Positions 10,483-22,005 of a stretch of 64,000 bases of DNA are shown piece by piece. The notes beneath the pieces are model-generated. The model was not told the origin of the DNA. It ran no database searches and was given only the letters and a program-made list of their open reading frames with translations. The position numbers and the translations under genes are program-made. The stretch spans positions 1,141,171-1,205,170 of the forward strand of contig NW_006921534.1 of the NCBI RefSeq assembly GCF_000340215.1, read 5' to 3'. The first letter of the stretch is position 1, and each line of letters opens with the position of its first letter. Source of the DNA: Pseudocercospora fijiensis CIRAD86. Its lineage: Eukaryota > Ascomycota > Dothideomycetes > Mycosphaerellales > Mycosphaerellaceae.

Positions 10483-11133
10483 ATGCTACAAACAGCCATG
10501 CCTCGAGTTCTAGACACACCCATCACCCTCCCCCAACTCTTCTCCTACGTAGCCTCTTCGCCACCCTACCACGACATCAACCACACCACATCTCCATTCC
10601 CCGACCTCGCCGACTTCCTCCAACACGAGCTAAAATCCGCCCTCTACTACGGAACCTCCACCTTCCGCGCCCTGAAAACAGAGCTCGAGGAAACCCTCAT
10701 CTCAGCCCTCCAAGAACCTAATCACCACGACCACGTAAGCCAAACCATCCCTCACGAAAATCAAAAAAAAAAAATCTCCTCTCGCTAACTCCTTTAGGCC
10801 GAAACCGTCACCCTCCTGAAGCAAATCGAAATGGGTCCGATCGCGGAAGTCGATCCGAGATATTATGGATATGTTGTTACGAAGAGCAAGTATGCTGGGG
10901 ATTTGTGGTATGAGAATTGTATTTTGGGGTTGGCGAGGGGGATTAAGAGGTTGAAGGGGGAGTTGAAGAGGTTTGAGCGAGAGAGCAAGGGGAGTAGGGG
11001 TGGGGAGAATGATGATTGGTTTGTGGTTGAGAAGGAGCGGGATGGGGAGGGGAGGGAGGAGGGAGGAGGAGGAGGGGGTGAGCAGGATTCGCGACTATCA
11101 TGGCTGGCCTCGTACACATCAAATTTGCAGTAG
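10483..11133 (+). CDS. Uncharacterised conserved-looking protein, 195 aa
   Basis: Exons 10483-10734 and 10798-11133; the 63 nt intron (GTAAGC...TTTAG) contains a poly-A tract and a CTAAC branch site. An in-frame ATG at 10498 (MPRVLDTPI) is an alternative start. Exon 1 is C-rich and exon 2 G-rich at third positions. The protein is helical and charged, with DLADFLQHELKSALYYGTS and MGPIAEVDPRYYGYVVTKSK, and ends in a Glu/Gly-rich low-complexity segment. No signal peptide, membrane segment or known domain seen. The clean splice and codon pattern argue that it is real. Confidence 0.6.
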
Positions 11134-11175
11134 AGCCGGTCGATGCGTGAGATCAAGCCTGCTGGGAGATCTGAT

Positions 11176-12274
11176 CTAGCATAGCTTCTTCTTAACCCAT
11201 TCAATAGCACCAGGAGTCTCTTCCCACGCCTCATACAGGTACTGCAGCTTCAGCTGCATTTCCTCCTTGGAACCCATCGAGTAGGATGCGGGTCTTGCTG
11301 TCAAAGCAGACCCAGGATTTACAATAGCCGGCCAGAAATGCTTGTTGTTCTCCTTAGCCGCCTGGAACAACACATCGAGCTGACCTTCGAGCTTGTGGAT
11401 GTATGGCTTCAAGCTGACTCCATTGCGAATGTCGGACATCAAAGCTTCATTCTTCGAAATGATATTGGAAGCCATCTGCTCGCGGACCAGGTCAAGAATC
11501 TCCTGGGGCAGTTTCTCCCCAACCGGACTGCGGCGCTCCAGCTCCTGGATATCGAAGAGGAGGCGTAGTTTAATAAGTGTCATGGAAGCGATGACTTCAA
11601 TGCCAGCGTACGTGTGATGCATGTTCTCATGGAGTTCCTCCAGCACGTTCTCGTCCTTTAAGTCAAGGTACGGTAGGCTCATGTCACCCCAATCATAGTC
11701 AGGCTCCTCGCCAGTGGTGCAGTACCACTTGAGGAAGTCGTAGGCCTGCTGGTCTTTGCCGAGCCGGATCATGAGGGCTGGAACCATATCACGCACACCC
11801 ATGTTGTCGCCGCGACAAAGGCGCAAGCAATCGTTGGCCTGTCACAAATGTCAGTTTCTTGGCTGTGCATCAATGTCGCTTCCAAGTCAAGTCGCCCACC
11901 TGATCAAGTGCCGCTTGGACTGCCTCTTTGGTCTTGACTTTCCTAAGCCCATCCAGGTACCCGTACTTCGCTCGCATGTAGCTTCGGGTCTCAATGATGC
12001 CCCAGAAATGGCCAACGTCGGTTTCGAATGGATCGCCATTTCGGAATGGATCTGGCTGGTCCGGTTCCTGGCGCAATTTGCGTTCTTCTCGGTCCATAGC
12101 CGACCGAGCTTTCTTGACCGTTACACATTGCACCTTGTGTCTAGGCCAGTCTTCGGTCTGATGTTCTTTTGAGCAGTATCTCACGACCTTGCAGCCAGCA
12201 CAGGAGTTGCCTGTGCACATGGCTTCACAATACGAACATTGTGAATCGAGCAGCTTTGGAGTTGCCATTGCCAT
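11176..12274 (-). CDS. MYND-type zinc-finger protein
   Basis: Exon 1 is 12274-11900 and exon 2 is 11838-11176, with a 61 nt GTGGGC...GACAG intron; 345 aa. Residues 13-50 are a complete MYND finger: C13, C16, C25, C28, C34, H38, H46 and C50 are the eight zinc ligands (CSYCEAMC...CAGCKVVRYC...HKVQC). MYND fingers bind proline-rich peptides in partner proteins. The remaining 290 residues are helical (LCRGDNMGVRDMVPALMIRLG, HHTYAGIEVIASMTLIKLRLL). They resemble the C-terminal region of fungal MYND proteins of unknown role, with no SET domain seen. Likely a nuclear or cytoplasmic adaptor; the exact function is unknown. Confidence 0.85.
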
Positions 12275-12856
12275 CGCGGAAAATGTTGGATGCGTGATTG
12301 TAGGATGCGAAGAGAGAGAGAGAGAGAGCTTGGAAGGTTAGAATAAAGTTTGGACTGTGAGAGCAGACGAACGCGTTCCAGGCAGTCGCGACGCGTTTTT
12401 ACGTATATATCACGCGCCACCCTGCAAAAGTCGAAGAATGCGACAGATCACAGTGCTATTTTTGATTATCGAAGTGGAGAACGCTTGCGGACGCCGGACA
12501 CTGCGGCTGTTCAAGTCTGCATTTAAAAAAACATTGGTTTGAGCGACACGAATTCCCAATAAGTCATGGCATTAAGATACTATTTTGGGACCGAAATTGA
12601 GACTTTCAATCGTTCAATGCCATCGCTGCTTGTCAGATCGACTATGCTGCGATGAATGATGAAAGGCTTCTTGTATACATGTATGAAGGTTGGTGTTTTG
12701 AAAGAATAGAAAGGGATGTTGTAAACAGGGAAGGAAGGAACGTAGGCGAAAGAGTGGTCATTTGGTTTGAGAGACAGCTTCGAATACTTACTGTTCAGCG
12801 AATGGTATCAACAAGATTCTTCGACGAGAGAAGTCAGCGTAGACACGTCGACAGTC
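12275..12856. other. Intergenic with (AG)9 microsatellite
   Basis: The region holds the promoter of the MYND gene and probably the 3' flank of the disrupted gene to the right. A perfect AG dinucleotide tract lies at 12311-12328, in the presumed 5' leader of the MYND gene. Short open frames (12652-12882, plus) have no recognisable features. Confidence 0.5.
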
Positions 12857-12956
12857 TTACCAAAGGAAGACTTCCTGTCTGACTGCGGCAAGTTCGATGG
12901 CGTTTATCTCTCGATCGACTCCCGCTGCAAGGTCGCCGAGAAGTTTCTTGACCCAG
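12857..12956 (-). pseudogene. 3' fragment of host gene split by hAT-1
   Basis: The minus strand reads an open C-terminus (WVKKLLGDLAAGVDREINA and on to EVFLW, stop at 12857-12859). Its frame continues exactly that of the fragment ending at 20409 if the transposon and one 8 bp target duplication are removed (WAYG then WVKKLLGD). An alternative is that the GTAAGA overlapping the stop is a splice donor and the gene continued further. Function unrecognised. Confidence 0.65.
12949..12956. repeat. hAT-1 target-site duplication, left copy
   Basis: TGACCCAG. The partner at 20401-20408 is TAACCTAG. The left copy reads in frame as coding sequence of the disrupted gene (minus CTGGGTCA), so it is taken as the original state. 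Confidence 0.75.
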
Positions 12957-13239
12957 CATAGATGTTGAATACTGAATAGTCAGTATTCAGAGGCTATATT
13001 CAGTGAATATGAATATGGCTTTTGGTGTATTCAGGTGAATAGTCGATATTCAGAGTGTGTTTACTTTGGCGTCGGTGGATCGGTGGATTGTAGATACCGT
13101 AGATTAATCTACCGGTACGTTATTTTCCAATCCACCTCTTTTTAAGGTAAATAATCCGGTGGATTAGAAAGACCGTGTATCGGAAGTGGCCGCCTTAGTA
13201 ATGCGTATCTATCTCGTGTTCGACGTGCCGTAATTAGGC

Positions 13240-14500
13240 GCTAAATGAAGGTCGTTATTATATAGCAATTGCTCGAGAATAATAGCGCCGAAGAAGGCTA
13301 TAACAACCGCTTCGAAGAAGACAATAACAACGCCTTCTAAGCGGAAGGCGGCGGTTACTAAGACGCCTGCAAAGAAGAGAAAGTTAGTACTAAAGGACTC
13401 GAATAAGGACAAGGATATAGGCAGCGAATTTCTAGAGGTTATACGCTAGCAACCGGAGTATAAGGTATATTTCTTAAAGGAGGTAAAGAAGCTAAAGGAT
13501 AAGCAACTATTAAACTATAGCAATAGCTTCTATCTTAAATACTACCGTAGAATTGCGGCGTAAATAAGTATAAACTTTAAGCTCTATTTTAAGTAGGAAG
13601 GCTCGAAGGCTCGGTAGCGGACGTTTAAAGAGAAGTATTATCCGTATACTACTTATTTGAAGTATATAAGCGGCTAGAATAGACATCTACCGAAGCCTAG
13701 TAATAAAGAGGTTATAAATAAGCACTTCTAGAAGCATCTAGAGTATAAGCAATAGCGCGACGAGGTACCGGAGTATGCGGAAGAGCTCTTTAAGATTATT
13801 AAGCTTAATATTGCGAGCGGCTACGAGGCAGGTGTCGGCGCTAACCTAGCGTTAGACAGTAATAAGGATATAGCGGCAGACGACGATAGCGAAGGTAAGG
13901 AAATAGAGGCGGCGGAAGAGGGTAAAGGTAACGAAGTGCCGCTACTAGAAGGTATAATAGAGGCCGATCGAGCAGCGCTCCTTAAAGCCGATATTAACGG
14001 TGAATTAGACCTATCTATAATATTAGAAATAGAAGTCTAGGTGCTTGTTGCTACGCGCTATACGAAGGCTAATATTGCGAAGAAGGCAGCGGCGAAGAAA
14101 TAGGCGGAGTTAGATATAGCTAGAAAGGGTAAGAAGGATAAAGACGCCCTACTTACTATTATTAAGAAGAGCCAGATTCTACTGCAATAGACCTTCTCTG
14201 CCTTCCTAAAGGCTTCTCGTAACGACGCTAAAGCAGCTCGAGAAGACGCTATTACTAAGCGAGAGCGAGAGCGCGAAGAGCGTACTACCGAGAAGGTAGA
14301 GGCTAAGAAGAAGCGTATCGAATACAGGTACGATATTAATGCTAGAGACGTTACTAATCGCCTTATAGATAAGGATATTCTATAGGGCGTTAGTAAGGCA
14401 GACCGCGCTCTTCTTGCAATAGAAGTAGGCAAGCCTAATATAGGGCATATCGCTATTATAAGGAAGTAGGTGCGTAATAAGAAGAAAAGGGAGCATTTAG
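13240..14500 (+). pseudogene. Harbinger accessory protein relic
   Basis: The plus-strand frame is interrupted by many TAG codons. It encodes Lys/Arg-rich segments (KKKTPAKKRK-like) and long charged helices near 14.05-14.35 kb (KKAAAKK, KREREREERTTEKVEAKKKR), a probable coiled coil. Harbinger elements usually encode a Myb/SANT-like DNA-binding partner of the transposase. I cannot confirm a Myb domain here, so the role rests on position. Confidence 0.5.
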
Positions 14501-14999
14501 ATTAGTATTTCCGCTAGGTGCTATAGGATATTAAACCTAGACCGCAGCTAATTCCTAGTATAAATAACTACTATTATACTAAGTATCCGTCGCCGTCGAG
14601 CTTTTATATTCCGTATAGATACGGTCGGCAGTAGCTAGTAGTATTATTATAGAAGGGATAGATTATAATCGCGGAAGAAACATGTTTTAAGCCTATCGAG
14701 GCCCGGTTTTCGGTAGAGAGTTCTATAGGTTAGGATGCTTTTTCGTCGGAAATGTAGCTTAGGGTCTATACTATTAATTTATATAAAGGTGTTGTTACTT
14801 TTTGCTAGCAAAATCGTCGTTACGTGCGGGGTCTACATTTGTAGCGAAAGGATATCCTAACGACTCGAACTTCAATTCCAGCCTTATAATGCTAAGAATC
14901 TAGATAGCTAGACGCACTCGAATATCGAAGGAGAATAAGTAAAGCGCTAGCAATAGTTAAATATGTCGGTTTAAACCGAAAAGCAACGAATACGAACAA

Positions 15000-16185
15000 A
15001 TCTTACTAAGTTCCTTATACAATTCGATTCCTGCCTATTCGCTACTATATTAGTAAACTATTCTACGACTTCTGCGATTCTCTATAATTAAAACTCGGCC
15101 TCCTAAACCTCCCTCTCGTCCAAACTATAGTCTTCTAGGTATTGCCCGTAATCGTCCTATATATTCTGCGCAAAGGCTTTACGATAGCGCTAATGTAGAT
15201 CCTTATTGTCGGCGGTAACGCCTGCCAATTCGTCGTCCTTATTAACCTCCGAAGGGTAGACTATAGTAACTTTAGGCTTACTAGATAAAGGCTGTTATCT
15301 ATAGCGAAGGATGAAGTTATAGAGTACGAAGCAGGATATAATAAACCTAGACTGCGAGCGCATCGAATACCGCTCGTAAGGGCCTTATTTAATAATATAG
15401 AAGCGCTTCTATATTATACTAAACAATCGCTTAACTACATTGCGAAGCTAAGCGTAACGGAGGTTATATAGCTCTTCCTTATTAACTAGACGCCTACTAG
15501 CAGCGGCCTGTTCTCGAAGGTAGTATCTAGTCCTTTTATATAGTACGAGAAGCCTCTTATCCTTGAAGGAATAGCCGCTATCTGCTAAGTACTTCTTGCT
15601 AGCAGGAACGATAAAGTCCTTCGAATACGCCTTCTTTAATACCTAACTATTATTTCTAGCGCCCTCGTAACCGACAAGAGTATAATAGACTACTATATCT
15701 AAGCTATAAGCCGCTATTATATTCTATGCGATATAGTTCTTCCTATAGCGATAAGGGCCTTGCTAAGACTATAGTACACTTACCGGAATAAGGGTGCTAT
15801 CTATCGCTCCTACAACGTCCGCGAAGTACTTAAATTTGCTAGCATCGCGGCTACTAATTAGCTTCTTATAAGGCGACAGGTCGTCCGGCAGTCGTACGTA
15901 TTCGTCGGTAAGGTAACAGAGCGCAATACTAACTTCTTTTAACACCCGATTGAACGTCCGTATCGAGTGCTAATAGAGCCTTCTTAGGTCCAATATCGAG
16001 CGGTTATAGTATACGAAGTCTATATAAATTATTACCTTCTTAGCGACCGTTATATCGTTCTTCCTTCTACGACATCGAACAAGCGCCTTCTCGTCTAATT
16101 CTTTAATCAAACTCTTTAGCACCGGCTGCCTTAAACCTGTTATATCATAACTCTCCTTCGGCGGACTATATAGCACTCGAAACAC
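15000..16185 (-). pseudogene. Harbinger (HARBI1/DDE_4) transposase relic
   Basis: The minus-strand frame shows the family core: VVGAIDSTLIPV (first catalytic Asp, near 15.8 kb), PYRYRKNYIA followed by NIIAAYSLDIVVYYTLVGYEGARNNS, KKYLADSGYSF (second Asp) and EELYNLRYAQLRNVVKRLFSII. The third catalytic position, normally VVERxFG, reads VVKRLFS (Glu to Lys, a G-to-A change). His-to-Tyr and Gln/Trp-to-stop changes are frequent. An N-terminal helical segment begins at 16185. Confidence 0.8.
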
Positions 16186-16939
16186 CTTATATCGACCCTT
16201 CTTCGCCTACGTAAGCGTCTATACTACGCCCGCTAGTTTATACCATTTCCTACGCTATTTCCGCCGCAGAAGGGCAACGAGTGTCGAATTCTAGTAGCTA
16301 GCTATTATACAAAGCAACATACCGATCCGTTAATTACGCGCCCTCGAAGAATCTATAGCAATAGTAAGAGATAGTAATAATAATAAGAATATAGGCAAAG
16401 AGATAGTATTTCTAGGCAAGGAACGCGTATAGCGCGAATCTACCGAAAACGCGGTTTGAAAGTGCGTTTTCGGTAGACGTATACACCTACTGAATATAGC
16501 ATACCGCGCTCGGACGGCGCTATAGTAATTAATTACAATCTACCGACAGTATCCACCGGAAAACAAGGTAAACAAAGAGGTGGAATAGGTAGTAGATTGT
16601 AACCGGTAGAAAATCCGGTGGATTGCGCTATATAACTAAATCTACCGGCACTAAGGTAAACACACTCTCAGTCTTCCGCGGAGGTAGATAGATAGATTAA
16701 TAGCTACTTCTACGTCGTTGTCGCTATCTATTGAGACTAATTAATACTATTATTATAGATACTATTATTGTAGATACTATTGTTGTAGATACTGTAATAA
16801 TAATACTATCGATATATTACTACAAGGCGCCTACTATATAGTACTACGTATCTAATAAGTCTTCCGCCTTATCTTCTTTAATAGCACTATTATCTATTAC
16901 TAGTAATATAATACTAGCCTTCTACTATTGTTTAGAAGG

Positions 16940-19200
16940 CTCTATTATACGCACTGTCTTACTATCTAGTTAGCTTCGGTCCTATAGAATAGTACGCCTT
17001 ACTATACTAAAGGTACGCTCGCTCTCGGCGGATATAGCGAAGGCGGATAAGACGTCGATAGCAAGCCGCGATAATAAAGGCTACGCCTGTCGCTAAGCTA
17101 GTTATAGCTACTATTGTAATAGACCTATTCGGACGTCGTTGCTACTGCTATTTTAGATAATAGGCAATAGATACGGAGCGGTATAGACGAAGCTATTAAA
17201 CTCGTTCTTAACCGTATCGATAACCTCCGCGGCTAATTGCTACGACTCGAAGCTAGTAAGGTCTATAACCGCTATAGTAGTAGTTAGTTTTGCTAAGGGC
17301 TCGTACCTGTCCTTATATTCTTACTATAATACCCTCGCTCTTGCTATTACTAGCTCTAACTAGTTAGTATTCTTTACTCTAGTCTAGCGCTTCTAAAGCT
17401 AGGCAAGTCGCTTTAAAGGGTATAGCAATAGGGCCGCTACGTACGTACCGGATTTATCGATAAGTTAGTAGTACTTATTAAATAGGTGCTAAGAGACAAT
17501 AATAGACTTCGTAATAGCAGGTCTATACTTATATAGCTCGAGAGACTTCTCGTAATAGTTAACGAGGTATTCTATAGCTTCTTAGAAGCTATCTAGTATA
17601 TAGTTATAGCTCTATAGGCGTATTGTAACCTCCTTAAATAGATATAGGAAGTTGCGAGCGTACTTAATTACTATCTAGTCGGTTGTAGTTAGTTCTACGT
17701 CTTATAGTAAAGGCTCTCGTACGAATAGAAGGTCTAGTATTGGCTTAGCTTTAATAGCCTCTTCTATAAGCAAGAGCTAGCTATTCTACTAAGTCTTACT
17801 AGGTATCTTTAGCACCGCTGCTATAGTAGCGGCTCTAGCTAAGAACTTGAATATAGCCTATATAATATCGTCTTAGAGGCGGAGTAATAGGTTGTATAGC
17901 TTCTATATAGTCTCTTGCTTAGTAAACGAGGCTATATTAATATTAAGCTATATAGAGACGGAGATATTGTCGTTACTAGCAGTAGCGGCATTGTAAGCAG
18001 CTGTCTATTGCTTAATAAAGGTACGCTCGTTGTTCTTTGCCTTCTCGAAGGCTATCTCCGCCGACTCTTAAGACTCCGAGAATATAAAGGCTTATATAGC
18101 GAGGTTAATAATATATCTAATATAGCGAAGCCGGCGTATCTTCTCGTACTACTAAGTAATACCTTCGGAGCGTAGAAAGCGCTCAATCTTACGCATTAAC
18201 GTATTATTAGACGTAACGTTGTCGCTTATAATCTAGCTAATATTGTTAACAATATTAAACTGCTTAAAGGCTTTAATAAGAAGCTATATAAGCTCGGCTC
18301 TAGTATAGCATATAATAACGATAGGAAGGTCGAGAAGTACTTATTATAGCTTGCTATCCTTATCGACGAATTGGCAGTTAATAGCTTAATAGTACTTATA
18401 GCTATATTGCGACTTCTAGGTGTCTATATAAAGGTAAATATAGCTAATAGCTATAGAGAGGTATTTTACTACTTAATAGCGCATATAATAGAAGAGGCGG
18501 AAGACTCGTAAGCGGAGCGAAGTATACGACTATAGGAAGACTCGTAAAGCCTATAGATTAACGGCTAATATAATATTATAGAAACTAGCGGAAACTAGCT
18601 TATTAAAGGCTATACTCTGCTCGGAGGCGAAGGCAGCGAGAGCGTTACGATATTACTGTGTTTTAGCTACGTTACGTAGGATTGAGAGTGCGTATTCCTC
18701 TTAAGAAGATGCCTTAGTAAGTACTTAAATTGCTATACTATCGCGAATATCGGCTTACTTCTGTCTCGGCGGCTCCTTGCCTTTGTATTTGTTAGTATAT
18801 AAGCTATACCTTCTTATTAAATAATAGTCCGCATTGCTTATCGTACTATACTATAGACCTAAGTCTAGCTCGAAGGCTGTTTTGTAGCAATCCTCGAATA
18901 TATAGTACTATACCTTGTATCTATAGTTATCTATATACTCTACCTCCTACGGATAAGGTTCTCTTATATATACTAGTATTTTAGGATCCGCCGCTTTCTG
19001 TCTTGTCTTCTTGCTTCTAGGTGCCGATAATAGCTTTAGTACTCGTAGTAAAGAAGGTGTCGAATGTTGTATAGACTCAGTCGACTGCGTATTAGTAGAG
19101 GGTATTTCGACTAGTGTCGGATTTAGGACCGCTTCGAGGTCGCTATCGCTTTTATAGCTAGCGCTATCGCTACGCTTACGTTTTTGAGGTAGGTCGTTTT
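16940..19200 (-). pseudogene. hAT-1 transposase relic
   Basis: Translating the minus strand through TAG/TAA stops gives a probable BED-finger region near 18.9 kb. The central hAT block follows (ISDNVTSNNTLMRKIERFLR, then RRLRYIRYIINLAI, where the family has RLRCFGHIINL). The C-terminal dimerisation block is near 17.0 kb (DVLSAFAISAESERTFSIVRR). Cys-to-Tyr and His-to-Tyr changes at conserved sites are RIP-type. The relic is non-functional. Confidence 0.78.
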
Positions 19201-19369
19201 CCCGTTACGAAGCCTAGCTATTTAGCAAATTTTCTTATGCTTTATATATTAATTTATAAATAGTACGGAGGTTAACTATAGCGGTGTTTATCGTCGAGGT
19301 ATAGTTGTTAGTATAGATTTAAGAATTTTGAGTTTACTAAAGCTATGCGGCCGGAAAGGCCCGCTAGCG

Positions 19370-20070
19370 GACCGCTCTCGGTTATACTCTCCGGATACGA
19401 TTATTAGGCTACGTTAAGCCTTATATAACGCTATAGGACCCTAGATAAGCAGCAATAGCATATACGGAAGCTACTAATACCTTCTATATTCTATCTTCTT
19501 TATTTATAACACTACTACTACTACTAATATACTCCTTTGCTATCGCTATTGCCGCTAAAGCGTTACGAGCGCGCTACGTAGCGAGCTCTTTCTTTAGCTT
19601 ATATTCCTTACCGCTATATAGTATATATAGGTTACAACTATACGGATCCGCGAATCTGAAGTGCCTCGCCTTCTCTTCTACCCTACGAATACGGTCGAGA
19701 CATACCTCGCAACGACAGTCCCTCGGATATACTAGTATATAGTTGCCCTTCTTCCGAATATACTCGTCGAAAGCCTCTACCTTCTTTAGATAAATATCGA
19801 GCTTAGTATTCTTCGCAATTATCCTATATTCTACGGCCTTATATCCCTTCCTAATCTCCTAGCGTTGTTCTAGCAACCGCTCTATTACCTTATACTAAGT
19901 GTTTATCTCGGCTCGCTATTTCTCGAGCTACTCTATCGCCTTCGACGTCTTCCTCGGATTCTTACGAAGCCTCTTCGTAATAGGCTCTTTATCTTCTTTA
20001 ACTAGTAACGGTTTACGCTTAATAGTAGGCTCGGTCTTAATAATAGGCTCTTAAGTTGTTAGTAGCGGCA
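19370..20070 (-). pseudogene. Second reading frame of hAT-1, cysteine-containing
   Basis: Upstream of the transposase on the same strand, a frame with RIP stops encodes a basic N-terminus (KRKPLLVKEDKEPITKRLRK), a helical middle, and a PRDCRCEVCLDRIRRVEEK motif with a later Cys (YSCNLY) that could bind zinc. It sits inside the element's inverted repeats. I do not recognise it; it may be an accessory DNA-binding protein of this hAT lineage or a captured gene. Confidence 0.45.
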
Positions 20071-20400
20071 GTATTAGTAGCGGCAATATTAGCGACGATA
20101 TTAGCTTAGGTTTAGACTCCGAGTCTAATAGCTAATTACGAGTTAGCACTACTACTACTAGAATAACTAGTATTATTACTTATCTACCTCGATTACTTCT
20201 ACGCGCTTCGTACCTATTATTGTCTAAAGAAAGAGCTTAAAATACTACAAAATTGAAAATCTATATAGGATCTATATACGCCGACGTATAGCCTGCCTAA
20301 ATATAAATATACCTACTATTCAGTCCACCTATATTCAAGATCATATTCAATTGAATATAAATATATATTCAAACTGAATATTCACAATTCAACATCTATG

Positions 20401-20408
20401 TAACCTAG
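20401..20408. repeat. hAT-1 target-site duplication, right copy (mutated)
   Basis: TAACCTAG, differing from the left copy TGACCCAG by one G-to-A and one C-to-T change. The change turns a Trp codon of the host gene into TAG on the minus strand. Confidence 0.75.
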
Positions 20409-21044
20409 CCGTAGGCCCATAGGCTTTTGACGCCATAAAAGAGAGTATCAGTCTTAGGATGCCAAACAATAGGATCGACTGGTATAGCAGGAATCTCCGG
20501 CACACCGAGGACCTCGTAGAGTCGCTGGTCGTGGAACTTGCAGCCTTGGAACAAGTACGAGGGCTTCTCGGGACCTTTGAAAGCACGGGGGTCGAATGCT
20601 TGTCCATCTTCAGCGATTTGCCGGTGGAAGTCCGTCGACAATGCGATCGTAGTACTCGGCCATGGTTTCCTGAGTGATGCCGTACTTGTCGATGCCGCCG
20701 TTGGGCCAATCTATGAACGACTTCTTGGTCCACGGAAGCCATCGTATCTTGTTATCGTACTTGGCGCGCCAGATTTTAGCCCAAAACGGAGTATTCTCTA
20801 TCAAATCATGTTTATGAGCGTGCAAGTTGCCAAGGCAAAGAGTGAAGTGGAACAGGTTTTCGTAATCGAATTCGTCCCACTCGCGAGCATACAGGAAAAG
20901 CTGAACGACTACCTCTGGGTCGGATAAATCTTCTATCACGTTGGCGCTGCCGCGAACCCGATAGAGTTGTGCGAACAGAGAGAGAAGATCTGCCTTGTCA
21001 GGATCGAAAGTGAACATCGCCGCATGGTGTGCGTGGACAGCCAT
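20409..21044 (-). pseudogene. 5' fragment of host gene split by hAT-1, also frameshifted
   Basis: ATG at 21044 opens a frame (MAVHAHHAAMFTFDPDKADL) to about residue 135 (MAEYYDRIV). The coding sense then jumps to another frame near 20640 (FHRQIAEDGQAFDPRAFKG) and runs to YGVKSLWAYG at the hAT-1 boundary. One extra G in the run around 20635-20640 would explain the jump, giving VDDFHRQI. The gene therefore has two lesions, the transposon and a 1 nt shift. Codon use is like the host genes, with no RIP pattern until the last bases. The protein family is unknown. Confidence 0.65.
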
Positions 21045-21137
21045 TAAGGCTTCCGAGGTTGGATGACAAGTGAGTCATATATTGAACCTGATTTCCAGCG
21101 CAGCATCTAATAGCGCGTTGCCTAGATTCAAGCGTTT

Positions 21138-21281
21138 GCTGCTTTGGTCTAGAGGTATGATTCTTGCTTAGGGCTACAGTTCACTATATGTACATACTCA
21201 GTCACGCTCCAAAATTCGAAAAATCTTTCTAACAAGCAATCAATAGGCAAGAGGTCCCAGGTTCGAACCCTGGAAGCAGCC
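21138..21281 (+). tRNA. tRNA-Pro(AGG) with 72 nt intron
   Basis: Acceptor stem GCTGCTT (21138-21144) pairs with AAGCAGC (21274-21280), and the discriminator is C21281. The D arm is GGTCTAGAGGTATGAT. Anticodon stem CTTGC/GCAAG encloses anticodon AGG (21170-21172). An intron of 72 nt (21174-21245) lies at the canonical position after base 37. T arm: CCAGG-TTCGAAC-CCTGG. The mature tRNA is 72 nt. Both A-box and B-box promoter sequences are intact, so the gene is probably active although it lies between two transposons. Confidence 0.9.
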
Positions 21282-22005
21282 TGTCTTTTGCTCATCGCAT
21301 TTTGATGTTGGTGGATTTTTTTTGGCCAGTTTGACTTGATGCTAGACTGCACGATCCAACCCAACGTACTCTGCAGTGCCGAGGACAGTATATGCTAGTT
21401 GCTCCCAAAGTTGAAGATGTTTGACGATGGACTCTAATGTAGGAAGTGTATTATTTCGCGTGTACCCACTTTCAAGATCATGTATGAACACATCATGTGT
21501 CAGTGGGCAACTTCAGTAGTGTCATGGGCGGAGCTACCTCGTTTTACATGAATCTCATCTCCAGCAGGTGAAGAACGGGCGGAGTTGGATGTGTGCTTTG
21601 GAAGACGCGAGGTGGATGTGGTTGACGGTTGAAAGCGTTCGTAATTTCCGATAGGACCGGGATGGCAGGCCGTTTGCAGCGTGCATCTCCGCCGGTCGCT
21701 TTATTAAGGCAAATTCAAAAGTGGAGCGTGCCAGACGCGTAGCACGGCGGCAGAAGAAAGAGGAATTGCATATTGATGTCCACGGCGAGGATTGTCCAAG
21801 TTTCGAAGTGGTACACTTGCGCAAGATGAGCAAAAGGTCATCAAAGCGAGCGACGAATGGTTTCGTGTTTCGTGCAGGCGGGAAGAGTGCATGTCTTGCA
21901 TGTGCCGTGAGTGACAGTGATTGGCCAGCGAAGGATGCATCAAGCGGGCAACGGGTTCCTGCAGCACGGCCAACATCACGTATCCGCAGCTGAATTGGAG
22001 GCAAA
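21282..22005. other. Intergenic between tRNA-Pro and pogo element
   Basis: Base composition is host-like (no RIP pattern). A T-run at 21318-21325 could serve as the Pol III terminator. Several short overlapping frames on both strands (21555-22015) carry no recognisable signature. Confidence 0.45.

Larger units (their letters stand above)
13053..16667. mobile_element. PIF/Harbinger transposon nested in hAT-1
   Basis: 3615 bp. The ends are imperfect inverted repeats of about 28 bp beginning GAGTGTGTTTAC, flanked on both sides by the 3 bp direct repeat TCA (13050-13052 and 16668-16670), the target size expected for PIF/Harbinger. Two convergent coding relics lie inside: a charged accessory protein (plus) and a DDE transposase (minus). 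This two-gene layout is standard for the superfamily. Both frames are broken by TAG/TAA at Gln/Trp positions, so the element is dead. Confidence 0.85.
12957..20400 (-). mobile_element. hAT-1, RIP-degraded hAT transposon with nested Harbinger
   Basis: Terminal inverted repeats start CATAGATGTTGAAT at both ends. Subterminal regions are packed with TGAATA/TATTCA motifs, typical of hAT transposase-binding arrays. The flanking 8 bp are TGACCCAG (12949-12956) and TAACCTAG (20401-20408): a hAT-sized target duplication with two RIP-type transitions. The element is 7444 bp, or about 3.8 kb without the nested insertion. It carries a transposase relic and a second reading frame, both minus strand and full of stops. 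It disrupts a host gene. Confidence 0.85.

Noticed and set aside
12949..20408. TA as the target duplication of hAT-1 (Tc1-mariner interpretation)
   Set aside because: A TA flank can be drawn, but the 8 bp near-match outside CATAGATG, the reading-frame continuity and the hAT transposase inside fit hAT better.
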